A stretch of 13,774 bases of DNA from JBDRMV01 sp043811795 (GCA_043811795.1 JBDRMV010000028.1:1-13774), one strand, 5' to 3'. Positions 6,075-13,633 are shown, counted from the first letter of the stretch. A program made the numbers and translations. Notes: generated from the letters alone by a model not told the origin.

Positions 6075-6835
6075 CAAAATTCTTTTTTCTCAAAAATGAC
6101 GGCCGCCAGACACATAACGGCGAGGGTGTAAAAGATAGCGTAAAGCGCCGCAGGAGCGACGCCGACGGACGTTAAAAAGCGGCCGGCGACGTAATCCTGC
6201 AAATTCAAAACCGTGTAATTCGGTAAAATCCATCTGAAAACCTTCAGAACGGCCGTCACGGCGGAGGGAAGTTTTTCAGCCAGAAACTCAATTTCCCCGA
6301 GGATATGGCCCGCTATCCATATTAAAAACGAAAAAACAAATGCGGATGCCTGACTTGTGCAGGCGAGCGAGACAAGAACCGCAACCGCCGTTATCATTGT
6401 GATTTTGAGAAATATAAAAAGATAGCAAAGAAAATAAAATCCGGAGAGCTCCGCTTTTTTAAGGACGAGCAGCAGCGTAAGCAGGGCTCCCATCGCGGCA
6501 ATTTCAAGAGCGGCGGCAAGGACGATTCCTGCAAACCTTCCGAAAAGATATTCTATTCTTTTGACCGGCCTTGTGAGGGGAAGATAAATCGTTTTGTTAA
6601 GACATTCCAAAAGAGCGACTTTTATCGCAAAAAATAAAACGGTTATGAGCGAAAAAAACTGAATGGCGCCTAAACCTATATCCTGTATCGCTCTCGTCTC
6701 GACAATCTGGGAAAGACGTGAAAACACGAATGCCGAAACAAAAACAAGAATTATAAATAAAACCGAAAGTGAAAAAGAACGGCTGCGGGCATTTTCTTTC
6801 AGCGTATATCTGGCAACGTTAAAGACCGCTTTCAC
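6074..6835 (-). CDS. ABC-2 type transporter permease
   Basis: Integral membrane half of an ABC exporter. The 253 residues contain about six hydrophobic segments: roughly 22-42, 57-75, 103-126, 131-160, 163-182 and 225-246. This layout is typical of ABC-2 permeases, with the cytoplasmic N-terminus MKAVFNVARYTLKENARSR resembling others in the family. A charged stretch YLPLTRPVKRIEYLFGRF at about 84-101 matches the coupling region usual after the second segment. The GTG start at 6835 overlaps the ATPase stop as GTGA, so the two are translated together. The substrate cannot be read from sequence; ABC-2 members export drugs, lipids, polysaccharides or peptides. Confidence 0.9.
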   Translation of the reverse strand: MKAVFNVARYTLKENARSRSFSLSVLFIILVFVSAFVFSRLSQIVETRAIQDIGLGAIQFFSLITVLFFAIKVALLECLNKTIYLPLTRPVKRIEYLFGRFAGIVLAAALEIAAMGALLTLLLVLKKAELSGFYFLCYLFIFLKITMITAVAVLVSLACTSQASAFVFSFLIWIAGHILGEIEFLAEKLPSAVTAVLKVFRWILPNYTVLNLQDYVAGRFLTSVGVAPAALYAIFYTLAVMCLAAVIFEKKEF

Positions 6836-7551
6836 AGAACAGCCTCCAAAAATTCTTCTTCCAAACGGCCCTGGACAACTCCGACTTCACGCGCGATTTT
6901 GCCGTTTTTTAAAATCCCCGCGCGGGTTGCGACTTTTTCCGTCTCGGCAATGAGATGCGATGTCAGAAATATCGTCTTGCCGGAGGCGTTCAATTCTTTT
7001 ATATAATTCCTCATCTCCGCTATGCCGACGGGGTCAAGGCCGGAATACGGCTCGTCCATTATCAGAATATCAGGGTCGTGCAAAAGGGACTGAGCAAGAA
7101 GAATCCTCTGCTGCATTCCCTTGGAATACTCTTTGATTTTTCTCTTTACAAAATCCGCCAGCGTCAGAAATTCCATGAGTTCGCCGATTTTCCTTTGTCT
7201 TGCTTTCTTCCCCATCCCCGATAAAATCCCCATCAAGTCCAGAAGTTCCATGCCCGTGAGATCCGGAAAAAGGTACGGGCTTTCGGAAACGTAACCGATT
7301 CTGCTTATCACCGAGGGCGTTAGTTTCTCTCCGAAAACAAAAATTTTGCCCGAATCAGGGAAGATAAGATTTAAAATCAGCTTGACCGTCGTCGTTTTGC
7401 CGGCTCCGTTCAAACCGAGCAAACAGTAAATCTCGCCTTTGAATATGTTCAGCGTAAGCCCCTGAACCCCGACGGTTACTTTTGTCTTAAAAAAATGATT
7501 CTTCCTGTATCTTTTCGTGACATCCGATATTTCTATCGCTTTTTCAGACAT
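6832..7551 (-). CDS. ABC transporter ATP-binding protein (ABC-2 exporter partner)
   Basis: Powers the permease encoded directly downstream. In its 239 residues the Walker A motif GLNGAGKT is at 46-53, the signature YSKGMQQ at 142-148, Walker B ILIMDE at 162-167, the D-loop SGLD just after, and the switch histidine at 199 (LTSHL). The Q-loop position holds Glu90 (GYVSESPYLFPDLT) instead of Gln, as in several ABC-2 export ATPases that I recall. The C-terminus after residue 215 is short, without an extra regulatory domain. The ATG at 7551 abuts the rnc stop (TAAATG) and uses GAGGAA in the last rnc codons as ribosome binding site. Confidence 0.94.
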   Translation of the reverse strand: MSEKAIEISDVTKRYRKNHFFKTKVTVGVQGLTLNIFKGEIYCLLGLNGAGKTTTVKLILNLIFPDSGKIFVFGEKLTPSVISRIGYVSESPYLFPDLTGMELLDLMGILSGMGKKARQRKIGELMEFLTLADFVKRKIKEYSKGMQQRILLAQSLLHDPDILIMDEPYSGLDPVGIAEMRNYIKELNASGKTIFLTSHLIAETEKVATRAGILKNGKIAREVGVVQGRLEEEFLEAVL

Positions 7552-8226
7552 TTATTCCTCGTATGCAGTGATGGCCGACAGCGCCGCTGCTTCTTCCGCA
7601 ATTTTCTTGTTTGAGCCGGTTCCTGTTCCTGCATTTTTTTCGTTTATCCTTACGTTCACGATAAATTTTTTCTTGTGCGGAAGGCCTTCTTCCGAAACGA
7701 CTTCATACCGCGGCAGAAACCCGAATTTTTTTTGAACAATCTGCTGTAGACGGCTTTTTGAATCCAGCCGGTCGGACGCCTGTTCTATTTGAAAATAATT
7801 TTCAATGAATTTGGCGATCTTTTTCCACCCGCCGTCCAGGAAAATGGCGCCGGTCAGCGCCTCAAAAGTATCGGCGAGAACGGATGTCTGCAGAGAAACA
7901 TCGCCCTCGAATGAATCGCCTATTTTCAGGAAACTGTCCAGACGCAGTTCCTTCGCAATCCGCGCAAGACGTTTAGTGTTTACCAGATAAGAGCGCATTC
8001 TCGTGAGCATTCCTTCGGAAGCGCCGGCAAAAATATCGTACAGCCGGCGTGAAATATAAAGGTTTAGAACCGAATCGCCGAGAAATTCAAGCCGCTCATT
8101 CGACTCGTCAATCTTACCTTTCTGAAACGCATACGTTTTGTGGGTGAAAGCCTTTTTGAACAGCCCGACATTGTTTACCTTAAATGTAAGAATCCTCTCA
8201 AGATTGTGCAAATCCTGCGTCCTCAT
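7552..8226 (-). CDS. rnc: Ribonuclease III
   Basis: Double-strand-specific endoribonuclease that processes rRNA precursors and some mRNAs. At 224 aa it is typical. The RNase III domain (about 1-150) has the signature NERLEFLGDSVL at 43-54, with Glu47 and Asp51, and the second acidic pair D119 and E122 in LADTFEALTGAIFLDGG. The C-terminal dsRNA-binding domain (about 155-224) shows DSKSRLQQIVQKKFG and the closing GSNKKIAEEAAALSA helix. The ATG at 8226 lacks a clear Shine-Dalgarno site. It sits 90 bp after acpP, where many bacteria have fabF in between. The stop abuts the ABC ATPase start. Catalytic residues are complete. Confidence 0.97.
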   Translation of the reverse strand: MRTQDLHNLERILTFKVNNVGLFKKAFTHKTYAFQKGKIDESNERLEFLGDSVLNLYISRRLYDIFAGASEGMLTRMRSYLVNTKRLARIAKELRLDSFLKIGDSFEGDVSLQTSVLADTFEALTGAIFLDGGWKKIAKFIENYFQIEQASDRLDSKSRLQQIVQKKFGFLPRYEVVSEEGLPHKKKFIVNVRINEKNAGTGTGSNKKIAEEAAALSAITAYEE

Positions 8227-8316
8227 ACTGTTTTAGCTGCTTCTTATGATAGCCGGCCGGCGCCGGATTGTCCGCCAGATATATGACACGCAAATATTCT
8301 GCGTTGCACTCCCTTC

Positions 8317-8562
8317 TTACGAAGAAACTTTTGAATTTACATACTCAATCGCTTTACCGACGGTATCAAGTTTCTGCGCTTCCTCATCGGCAATTTCAAG
8401 ACCGAATTCATCTTCAAGCGCCATCACGAGTTCCACCTGGTCCAGCGAATCGGCTCCCAAATCATTTACAAAATTCGCATTGGGCAAAATTTTTGAAACA
8501 TCCACTCTCAACCTCTCCGCAACAATTGCCTTGATTTTTTCTTCAACACTCAGTTCCGCCAT
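8317..8562 (-). CDS. acpP: Acyl carrier protein
   Basis: Carries growing acyl chains on a phosphopantetheine arm in type II fatty-acid synthesis. The 81 residues are acidic and match the ACP fold, with the prosthetic group site Ser39 in NDLGADSLDQVELVMALEDEFGLEI, here cited by its core GADSLDQVELVM. The N-terminal MAELSVEEKIKAIVAERLRV is the usual helix I. A good ribosome binding site (GGGAGG, six bases before the ATG) fits the high expression expected of ACP. It follows fabG after 24 bp, as in most bacterial fab clusters. Confidence 0.97.
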   Translation of the reverse strand: MAELSVEEKIKAIVAERLRVDVSKILPNANFVNDLGADSLDQVELVMALEDEFGLEIADEEAQKLDTVGKAIEYVNSKVSS

Positions 8563-8586
8563 CTTATCCTCCCTTTAACCCTTTTT

Positions 8587-9324
8587 TCACATCACCATCC
8601 CGCCGTCGACTCTGACGACCTGCCCTGTTACGTAAGCTGAATCCGACGAACACAAAAAACACACGAGATTCGAAACATCTTCCGGACGGCCAAGCCGCTT
8701 CAGCGGCACCGCCTCAAGCATTTTATTTTTTACCTCTTCCGTGAGTTTGCCGGTCATCGCCGTCTGGATAAATCCGGGGGCAACGGCATTGACCCTCACA
8801 TTCCTTGATGCCAGCTCCTTCGCGAGGGTTTTGGTCAAAGATATAATACCGCCCTTCGACGCCGCATAATTCGCCTGGCCGGCATTCCCTATCTGCCCGA
8901 TAATCGAGGCCACATTCACCATAACGCCGCCGGTCCTCATCATCGTCCGGACCGCCGCTTTTGAACAATTAAACACACTTTTCAAATTGATGTCAAGAAC
9001 TTTATCCCAGTCCTCTTCTCCCATCCGCATAAGGAGAGCATCCCTCGTAATGCCTGCATTGTTTATCAATATATCAATATGTCCGAATTTGTCAAGAATT
9101 TCCTTGAATTTTGCAAGAACCTCTTGGAAATCCGAAACATCAAACGCTTTATAATCACTCTTAAAACCCGAAGCCCGCAGTTTGGACGATGCTTCTTTTG
9201 CTTTATCTTCATTGATGTCAACAATAACCGCTGTCGCGCCGTTTTCCGCAAGTTTTCCGGCAATTGCAAAGCCGATTCCCTGCGCGCCACCGGTGACGAC
9301 GGCGACCTTATCCGTAAATTCCAT
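8587..9324 (-). CDS. fabG: 3-oxoacyl-[acyl-carrier-protein] reductase FabG
   Basis: Reduces 3-ketoacyl-ACP to 3-hydroxyacyl-ACP with NADPH, the first reductive step of each elongation cycle. A 245-residue short-chain dehydrogenase: nucleotide motif TGGAQGIG at 11-18, NNAG at 88-91, catalytic Ser140, Tyr153 and Lys157 (NYAASKGG), and the FabG-like C-terminus YVTGQVVRVDGGMVM. I chose the ATG at 9324, which has AAAGGAGGTG just upstream; an in-frame ATG at 9342 precedes that site and would place it inside the gene. It lies 83 bp after fabD and 24 bp before acpP. The neighbours make FabG, rather than another SDR, the best call. Confidence 0.95.
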   Translation of the reverse strand: MEFTDKVAVVTGGAQGIGFAIAGKLAENGATAVIVDINEDKAKEASSKLRASGFKSDYKAFDVSDFQEVLAKFKEILDKFGHIDILINNAGITRDALLMRMGEEDWDKVLDINLKSVFNCSKAAVRTMMRTGGVMVNVASIIGQIGNAGQANYAASKGGIISLTKTLAKELASRNVRVNAVAPGFIQTAMTGKLTEEVKNKMLEAVPLKRLGRPEDVSNLVCFLCSSDSAYVTGQVVRVDGGMVM

Positions 9325-9407
9325 AGCACCTCCTTTTAGCATTTATCCGGGCTCCTGAAAATACCCTGCACGCGCGGGGCGGGGTCACACATATGGGTTT
9401 AACATTT

Positions 9408-10307
9408 TTAAGCGCTGTTTACAAGAGACAACGCATTTATTGTCTTCGCTTCGGGAACGATATTTTTAATCAGCGGCGACAGAATACTTTTTTCACCGCA
9501 TTCGATAAATGTCTCTACCCCTTTTTCCCTCATAAATTGAACTCCGGAAACCCACTGCACGGGAGAAGCAATCTGATTTTCAAGCGAATGCAGTATTTCT
9601 CCCGACGTTTTTTCGGCGACGCCTCTGAAATTGGAAACAACCGGGAATGCCGGGTCGCTGAAATAAAAGTTCAAGAGTTCTTTATTACACCTTTTCTGAA
9701 CCGGCCTCATCAGTAAAGAATGGAACGGAGCTTTAGCGCTTAACGGAATAACTCTTGCCTTTGCGGTGTTTTTTAATTCTTCTATGGCTTCCGCCGTTCC
9801 CGCGACAACCGTCTGCTTTTTGGAATCGAAATTGACCGCCTCTATGAATTTGCCGCCGAGGGAAATCCTCCCGCACATACTTACGACTTCTTCCTTTGCA
9901 AGACCGATAACCGCCGCCATCGAACCGGCAGGAGAGAACTTTTCCATCGTCCGGGCGCGAATCACGAGGAGTTTCAAAGCAGCGCCCAGGTCCAGACAGC
10001 CCGCGGCGTAAACGGCGCAATACTCGCCCAAACTGTGCCCCGCCGCAAAAAGCGGCTCTTTCCCGAGCGCATCTTTTATGATGGAATAAACCATTATGTT
10101 TGTGAGAAAAACTGAAAGATGCGTGTTTGTAATTCCTGAAAGTTCTTTTTCCGGACCGTTAAACATAACATTTTTTATTGCCTTCCCGAGAATTTTGCAC
10201 GCGGAATCCAGAACCGCCCGGGCCTGCGGAAATTTTTCGTAAATATCCCTGCCCATGCCGACCCGCTGAACACCCTGTCCCGGAAAAACAAAAGCGAATT
10301 TATTCAA
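9408..10307 (-). CDS. fabD: Malonyl-CoA:ACP transacylase FabD
   Basis: Transfers malonyl from CoA to ACP to feed fatty-acid elongation. The 299 residues show the family start FVFPGQGVQRVGMG (oxyanion Gln11), the nucleophile Ser92 in GHSLGEY, Arg117 that binds the malonyl carboxylate, and the catalytic His196 in APFHSLLM. The only start that keeps the FPGQG motif is TTG at 10307, as no ATG or GTG precedes it in frame before the repeat; GGCAGAG upstream is a weak binding site. The 240 bp before it is filled by a family B repeat, which separates it from plsX. fabH, the common gene at this spot, is absent. Confidence 0.95.
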   Translation of the reverse strand: MNKFAFVFPGQGVQRVGMGRDIYEKFPQARAVLDSACKILGKAIKNVMFNGPEKELSGITNTHLSVFLTNIMVYSIIKDALGKEPLFAAGHSLGEYCAVYAAGCLDLGAALKLLVIRARTMEKFSPAGSMAAVIGLAKEEVVSMCGRISLGGKFIEAVNFDSKKQTVVAGTAEAIEELKNTAKARVIPLSAKAPFHSLLMRPVQKRCNKELLNFYFSDPAFPVVSNFRGVAEKTSGEILHSLENQIASPVQWVSGVQFMREKGVETFIECGEKSILSPLIKNIVPEAKTINALSLVNSA

Positions 10308-10340
10308 AACTCTGCCCCGTACAAGTCGTATACAGCCCTG

Positions 10341-10534
10341 GAAAATGACTGCCGTCTACCGGGGTCGGCGAGGGCAGCGAGCGGTTCTTGGCAGGCGGGG
10401 CTGTGTGAGCGAGGAGTTTTGCCCCAGCCCGGAGCGAACCCAGAGCGAACCCTCTCACGTGAGCGTCCCCGACGGCAAGACCGCGAGCGTCTCCGGAAGC
10501 GTTTCGTCCGCCTTGGTGGGACAACGTCATTTTC
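10341..10534 (-). repeat. Intergenic repeat family B, copy 2 (MITE-like, with two internal extra segments)
   Basis: A 194 bp element between plsX and fabD with inverted ends GAAAATGAC at both sides (GAAAATGACTGCCGTC and, read inward from the other end, GAAAATGACGTTGTC). The core at 10397-10472 matches 4960-5035 at 70 of 76 positions. Compared with copy 1 it carries about 40 extra bases before the core and about 45 after it. It occupies nearly the entire spacer, ending 13 bases from the plsX stop and 34 bases from the fabD start. No convincing promoter or terminator is visible within it. Confidence 0.75.
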
Positions 10535-10547
10535 AACCACAATTCCC

Positions 10548-11540
10548 CTATAATTCCATAAGAACCGAATACTTTTTTATTTCACGGGCAATTGTCTCGT
10601 TTAACCGCGCCGCAATTCCCGGCTCAGCCGATATTACGGCATTCATTATGGCTTTCTCGTTGGCAATGCCGTGGGTCACCATGACATTCCCGTTTAAGCC
10701 GACAAGAAATGTTGCGCCGTATTCGCTGTAATCAAATCTCTTAAAAAGTTTTTTGGCAAAACCGACGCTAAGCCTGCTTATAAAAGAGTCCTTTGAACCG
10801 GAACCGAAACTTTTCCTGACCGCGCCGGCGAAACCCTCCGCGAATTTTAGAAGAATGTTTCCGACAAAACCGTCGCAGACAACGCAATCGCACTTCCCCG
10901 AAAGAACATCCCCGCCTTCAACGTTGCCCACAAAATTCAGGTCCGACTTCTTCAAAACATTGTTTGCCGCAACAACGGCATCCGTACCCTTGCTGTCTTC
11001 CTGGCCGTTTGAAAGAAGCCCTATTCGCGGTTCGCTTATTTTAAGAATTACCGAGGCGCAGATACTCCCCATAAGCGCAAACTGGCAGAGCTGCTTCCAG
11101 TCGCAATTCGTGTTGGCTCCTGCGTCCAGAAGGACAAACGGTTCTTTTATCCCCCGCGCCATAACCGCTATCGCAGGACGGAGAATGCCCGGAATTCTCT
11201 CAAGCACAATAACCGCCGCGGCCATAAGCGCGCCCGAATTGCCGGCGCTGATAAAAATAGAGGCGGGATTTTCTTTCAAAAACTTCATTCCGACCATTAT
11301 GCTTGAATCAGGATATTTTTTGCACGCCCGGGCGGGCTTATCATCCATCTTTATAACCTGCGAAGCGTGGACAATGTGAAGCCGCGGGTGTTTGAAGCCC
11401 CTTAAAATTTTTCTTATTACCGCGCCGTCCCCCACGAGGTAAATTTCGGAAGAAACATTATCCAGGGCGCTGACAGCGCCGGCAACCTGGGCATGAGGGG
11501 CATTATCGCCGCCCATCACATCAAGAACAATGTTGCCCAT
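10548..11540 (-). CDS. plsX: Phosphate acyltransferase PlsX
   Basis: Converts acyl-ACP to acyl-phosphate, the acyl donor for PlsY in phospholipid synthesis; a peripheral membrane enzyme. The 330 residues match the family. The N-terminal MGNIVLDVMGGDNAPHAQVAGA is diagnostic. Further conserved blocks are ISAGNSGALMAAAV at about 97-110, RPAIAVMA, LLDAGANTNCD and LLSNGQEDSKGTD, then VEGGDVLSGKCDCVVCDGFVGNILLKFAEG. The ATG at 11540 overlaps the rpmF stop by one base (TAATG), the usual rpmF-plsX coupling that links ribosome and membrane lipid synthesis. Downstream, a family B repeat separates it from fabD. Confidence 0.97.
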   Translation of the reverse strand: MGNIVLDVMGGDNAPHAQVAGAVSALDNVSSEIYLVGDGAVIRKILRGFKHPRLHIVHASQVIKMDDKPARACKKYPDSSIMVGMKFLKENPASIFISAGNSGALMAAAVIVLERIPGILRPAIAVMARGIKEPFVLLDAGANTNCDWKQLCQFALMGSICASVILKISEPRIGLLSNGQEDSKGTDAVVAANNVLKKSDLNFVGNVEGGDVLSGKCDCVVCDGFVGNILLKFAEGFAGAVRKSFGSGSKDSFISRLSVGFAKKLFKRFDYSEYGATFLVGLNGNVMVTHGIANEKAIMNAVISAEPGIAARLNETIAREIKKYSVLMEL

Positions 11541-11749
11541 TACTTTTTGCGTTTTGTCTCTTTGATTTCGCTTCTCGTCTGGATAACTTTTTTATCCTTG
11601 TAAAACCCGCAGTAAGGGCAGACGGTGTGCGGAGAAATCAATCTCCTGCACTGCGGGCACGGGACGAGGGGAACGTCAATGCTCCTCATCCACGAAGCCC
11701 TTCTCCTTCTCTGTTTCGCTTTTGATGTCTTCCTTTTTGGATTCGCCAT
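11540..11749 (-). CDS. rpmF: 50S ribosomal protein L32
   Basis: Small protein of the large ribosomal subunit. The 69 residues open with MANPKRKTSKAKQRRRRASW, the standard L32 N-terminus, followed by a zinc ribbon with Cys31, Cys34, Cys44 and Cys47 (CPQC and CPYC). All four cysteines are kept, so this is the zinc-binding form. The C-terminal tail is lysine-rich. The ATG at 11749 has GGAG eight bases upstream, which favours it over an in-frame start ten codons earlier. It lies 13 bp after ackA and overlaps plsX by one base. Confidence 0.97.
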   Translation of the reverse strand: MANPKRKTSKAKQRRRRASWMRSIDVPLVPCPQCRRLISPHTVCPYCGFYKDKKVIQTRSEIKETKRKK

Positions 11750-11762
11750 TTTTTTTCTCCTG

Positions 11763-12995
11763 TTAAATAATTTTATCAACCATCAGGCTTATCATCAGCT
11801 CCTCGTTGGTAGGTATAACAATCACCTTTACGTCCGAGTTGTCTGCGCTTATAACTCCGCCGGCGCCGTTTTTTATTTCTTCGTTCTTTTTCAAATCGAT
11901 TATTATCCCAAGATTTTCCAGATTTTTCAAGACCTCTTTGCGGACGGCGGGTGAATTTTCGCCGGCGCCGGCCGTAAAAACAACCGCATCCGCGCCGTTC
12001 AGGACGGAAATATAACTGCCTATGTATTTTTTTATCCTGTAACAGAACATCTCGAAGGCGAGAACTGCCCTCTCATTGCCCGCCTTGATACTTTTCAGTA
12101 TTTCCCGTATGTCATTTGAAACGCCGCTTACGCCGGCAAGACCGCTTTGCCTGTTCAGAACCGCACCCATCCTGCGAATATCCAGTTCTTCCTCCATCAT
12201 AATGTGCAGAACCGCGGCGGGGTCAATATCTCCGCAGCGCGTTCCCATCATAACCCCTTCAAGCGGCGTAAAACCCATTGATGTATCAACGCATTTTCCT
12301 CCTTTTATCGCCGAAAGTGAGGCGCCGTTTCCGAGATGGCCCGTAATAATTCTGGATTTTTCTCTGGGAATTTTCAGCATTTCAAGCGCCCGTTCCATCA
12401 CATAGTGATGGGAAGTCCCGTGGAAACCATATTTTCTGATCAGATGTTTCGCATAATATCTGTACGGAATCGCATACATAAAAGCAAAATCGGGGATTGT
12501 CTGATGAAAAGCGGTGTCAAAAACGCCGACGTTCGGAACACCCGGCAAAAGGACCTCGATTGCTTCGATTCCCTGATAGTTATAAGGATTGTGAAGAGGC
12601 GCCAGTTCAAAAGTAACGTCTACAAGATATTTTTTTACCTCTCCGTTAATCACGGCCGGAGCCGAATATTTTCCGCCGTGGACAATTCTGTGACCGACCG
12701 CTTTTATCTGTGTCTTGCCGGTTATAATCTTATTTTCCGGAGATAAAATGAAATTTAATATTCCCTGAACGGCAACCCTGTGATTTTTAATTTCCGCGAC
12801 CTTTTTGATTGACCTTCCGTTAATACAGTGCCTGTGTTTGATTATCGCCCCGGGCGCGCCGACTTTTTCAACAACACCTTCCGCAAGACAGGTCCCGTTC
12901 TTTGAAACAAAAACCTTGTATTTAACCGAGGAGGACCCGCAGTTTAAAACGATATTAACCTTGTCTTTATCCTGTTTAGAAAATTTCTTTTTCAC
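11763..12995 (-). CDS. ackA: Acetate kinase
   Basis: Interconverts acetate plus ATP with acetyl-phosphate plus ADP. From GTG at 12995 it is 410 aa. Family blocks are in order: NIVLNCGSSSVKYKVF, GHRIVHGG, LAPLHNPYN, GVFDTAFHQTIPDFAFMYAIP, RKYGFHGTSHHYV, ITGHLGNGASLSAI, DTSMGFTPLEGVMMGTRCGDIDPA and a C-terminal IPTNEELMI. The chosen GTG overlaps the ndk stop as GTGA; another in-frame GTG at 13031 would give 422 aa and overlap ndk by 40 bases. Either start adds roughly a dozen residues before the usual kinase N-terminus. No pta neighbour is present in the window. Placement just before rpmF-plsX is unusual in well-known models but seen in some anaerobes. Confidence 0.95.
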   Translation of the reverse strand: MKKKFSKQDKDKVNIVLNCGSSSVKYKVFVSKNGTCLAEGVVEKVGAPGAIIKHRHCINGRSIKKVAEIKNHRVAVQGILNFILSPENKIITGKTQIKAVGHRIVHGGKYSAPAVINGEVKKYLVDVTFELAPLHNPYNYQGIEAIEVLLPGVPNVGVFDTAFHQTIPDFAFMYAIPYRYYAKHLIRKYGFHGTSHHYVMERALEMLKIPREKSRIITGHLGNGASLSAIKGGKCVDTSMGFTPLEGVMMGTRCGDIDPAAVLHIMMEEELDIRRMGAVLNRQSGLAGVSGVSNDIREILKSIKAGNERAVLAFEMFCYRIKKYIGSYISVLNGADAVVFTAGAGENSPAVRKEVLKNLENLGIIIDLKKNEEIKNGAGGVISADNSDVKVIVIPTNEELMISLMVDKII

Positions 12996-13444
12996 GACAT
13001 TTTGACAACAGGATAATTTATATACTTCCACCTGTTAATCCCGTTTTTCTTAAAGAAAAACAAAATTTCCCTTTTTGCCGATTCGGGTGAATCGCTCGCG
13101 TGAACAGCATTATGGCGTCCGTCTCTCGCGAATCTGCGCCGGATTGTTCCCTTCTCCGCCCGGGACGGATTCGTCGCCCCGACAAGTTCTCTGAGTTTTT
13201 TTATTGCGCTGTTTCTGCGCAGAACCATTACGATCACGGGATTTGATGACATAAAATCCACGAGGGGCCCGTAAAAATTCTTCCCGCGGTGCTCCGCGTA
13301 AAACCGCGAGGCTTTTGCTTTGTCCATCCTGAGCATTTTCATCCCGACAATTTTGAAACCGCCTTGAAGGATTTGCTCTATTATAAGCCCCGTTTGATTT
13401 TCGCACAGAGCGTCCGGCTTTATTATGCAGAGAGTTTCTTCCAT
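12992..13444 (-). CDS. ndk: Nucleoside diphosphate kinase
   Basis: Equalises nucleoside triphosphate pools by phosphoryl transfer through a histidine. The 150 residues have the start ETLCIIKPDAL with Lys9, YAEHRGKNFYGPLVDFMSSNPV at about 49-70, GATNPSRAEKGTIRRRF at about 89-105 and the phosphohistidine His115 in RHNAVHASDSPESA. It is about ten residues longer than the commonest length because of a C-terminal tail (KYINYPVVKMS). The ATG at 13444 lies in a start-module repeat with AAGGA seven bases upstream. The stop overlaps the ackA GTG by four bases. The gene is separated from the upstream dehydrogenase by about 240 bp of repeats. Confidence 0.96.
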   Translation of the reverse strand: MEETLCIIKPDALCENQTGLIIEQILQGGFKIVGMKMLRMDKAKASRFYAEHRGKNFYGPLVDFMSSNPVIVMVLRRNSAIKKLRELVGATNPSRAEKGTIRRRFARDGRHNAVHASDSPESAKREILFFFKKNGINRWKYINYPVVKMS

Positions 13445-13466
13445 ATCTTATTCCTTACCAGGGCGG
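13442..13466 (-). repeat. Start-module repeat, copy d (provides RBS and ATG of ndk)
   Basis: Minus strand CCGCCCTGGTAAGGAATAAG, ATATG, ending with the ndk start codon. It is identical in the last 20 bases to the copy at 13634, including TGGTAAGG, and differs by one base in that stretch from the copy in front of ligA. Confidence 0.75.
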
Positions 13467-13491
13467 TGCACATCACGATAGGCAGGAGGCG

Positions 13492-13627
13492 CGGCGTTGC
13501 CTGACAAGCCCGTCAGTCCGAGGGTCTCTGCTTTCTCCCCGCAGGACTGCGGAGCGAGCCGCCTTTGTAGGGGACAGCTCTCTTTGAGAACTGTCCCCTT
13601 CCATAGCATGCTTGGAAGACAATGCCG
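13492..13627 (-). repeat. Intergenic repeat family A, copy 2 (contains a nested palindrome)
   Basis: Second copy of the element upstream of ligA. Bases 13491-13563 match 830-902 at 72 of 73 positions, and the distal end CTTGGAAGACAATGCCG is shared too. It is about 35 bp longer because a GGGGACAG-ended hairpin (13570-13598) sits at a point where copy 1 has only a few unrelated bases. Like copy 1 it is flanked by start-module repeats on both sides and points the same way relative to the downstream gene. Confidence 0.75.
13570..13598. mobile_element. Short GGGGACAG-ended palindrome nested in family A copy 2
   Basis: A 29 bp hairpin with outer stem GGGGACAG / CTGTCCCC, an inner TCTC / GAGA stem and a TTT loop. 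Its ends resemble those of the 99 bp palindrome at 5162-5260 (GGGGWCAG). It is absent from the otherwise near-identical family A copy upstream of ligA, which marks it as a later insertion or its loss in the other copy. A REP-like identity is inferred from shape only. Confidence 0.6.
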
Positions 13628-13633
13628 TGTCAA

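Noticed and set aside
8240..8305. GC-rich palindromes between acpP and rnc as a terminator or operator
   Set aside because: The stems are short, lack a T-run and have no repeat partner in the window; nothing specific can be supported.
10300..10542. Open frames on the minus strand across family B copy 2, sharing a peptide (GDAHVRG...LAHTAP) with the frame in copy 1
   Set aside because: The shared peptide simply reflects the shared DNA repeat; most differences between copies change the amino acid, and there is no ribosome binding site.
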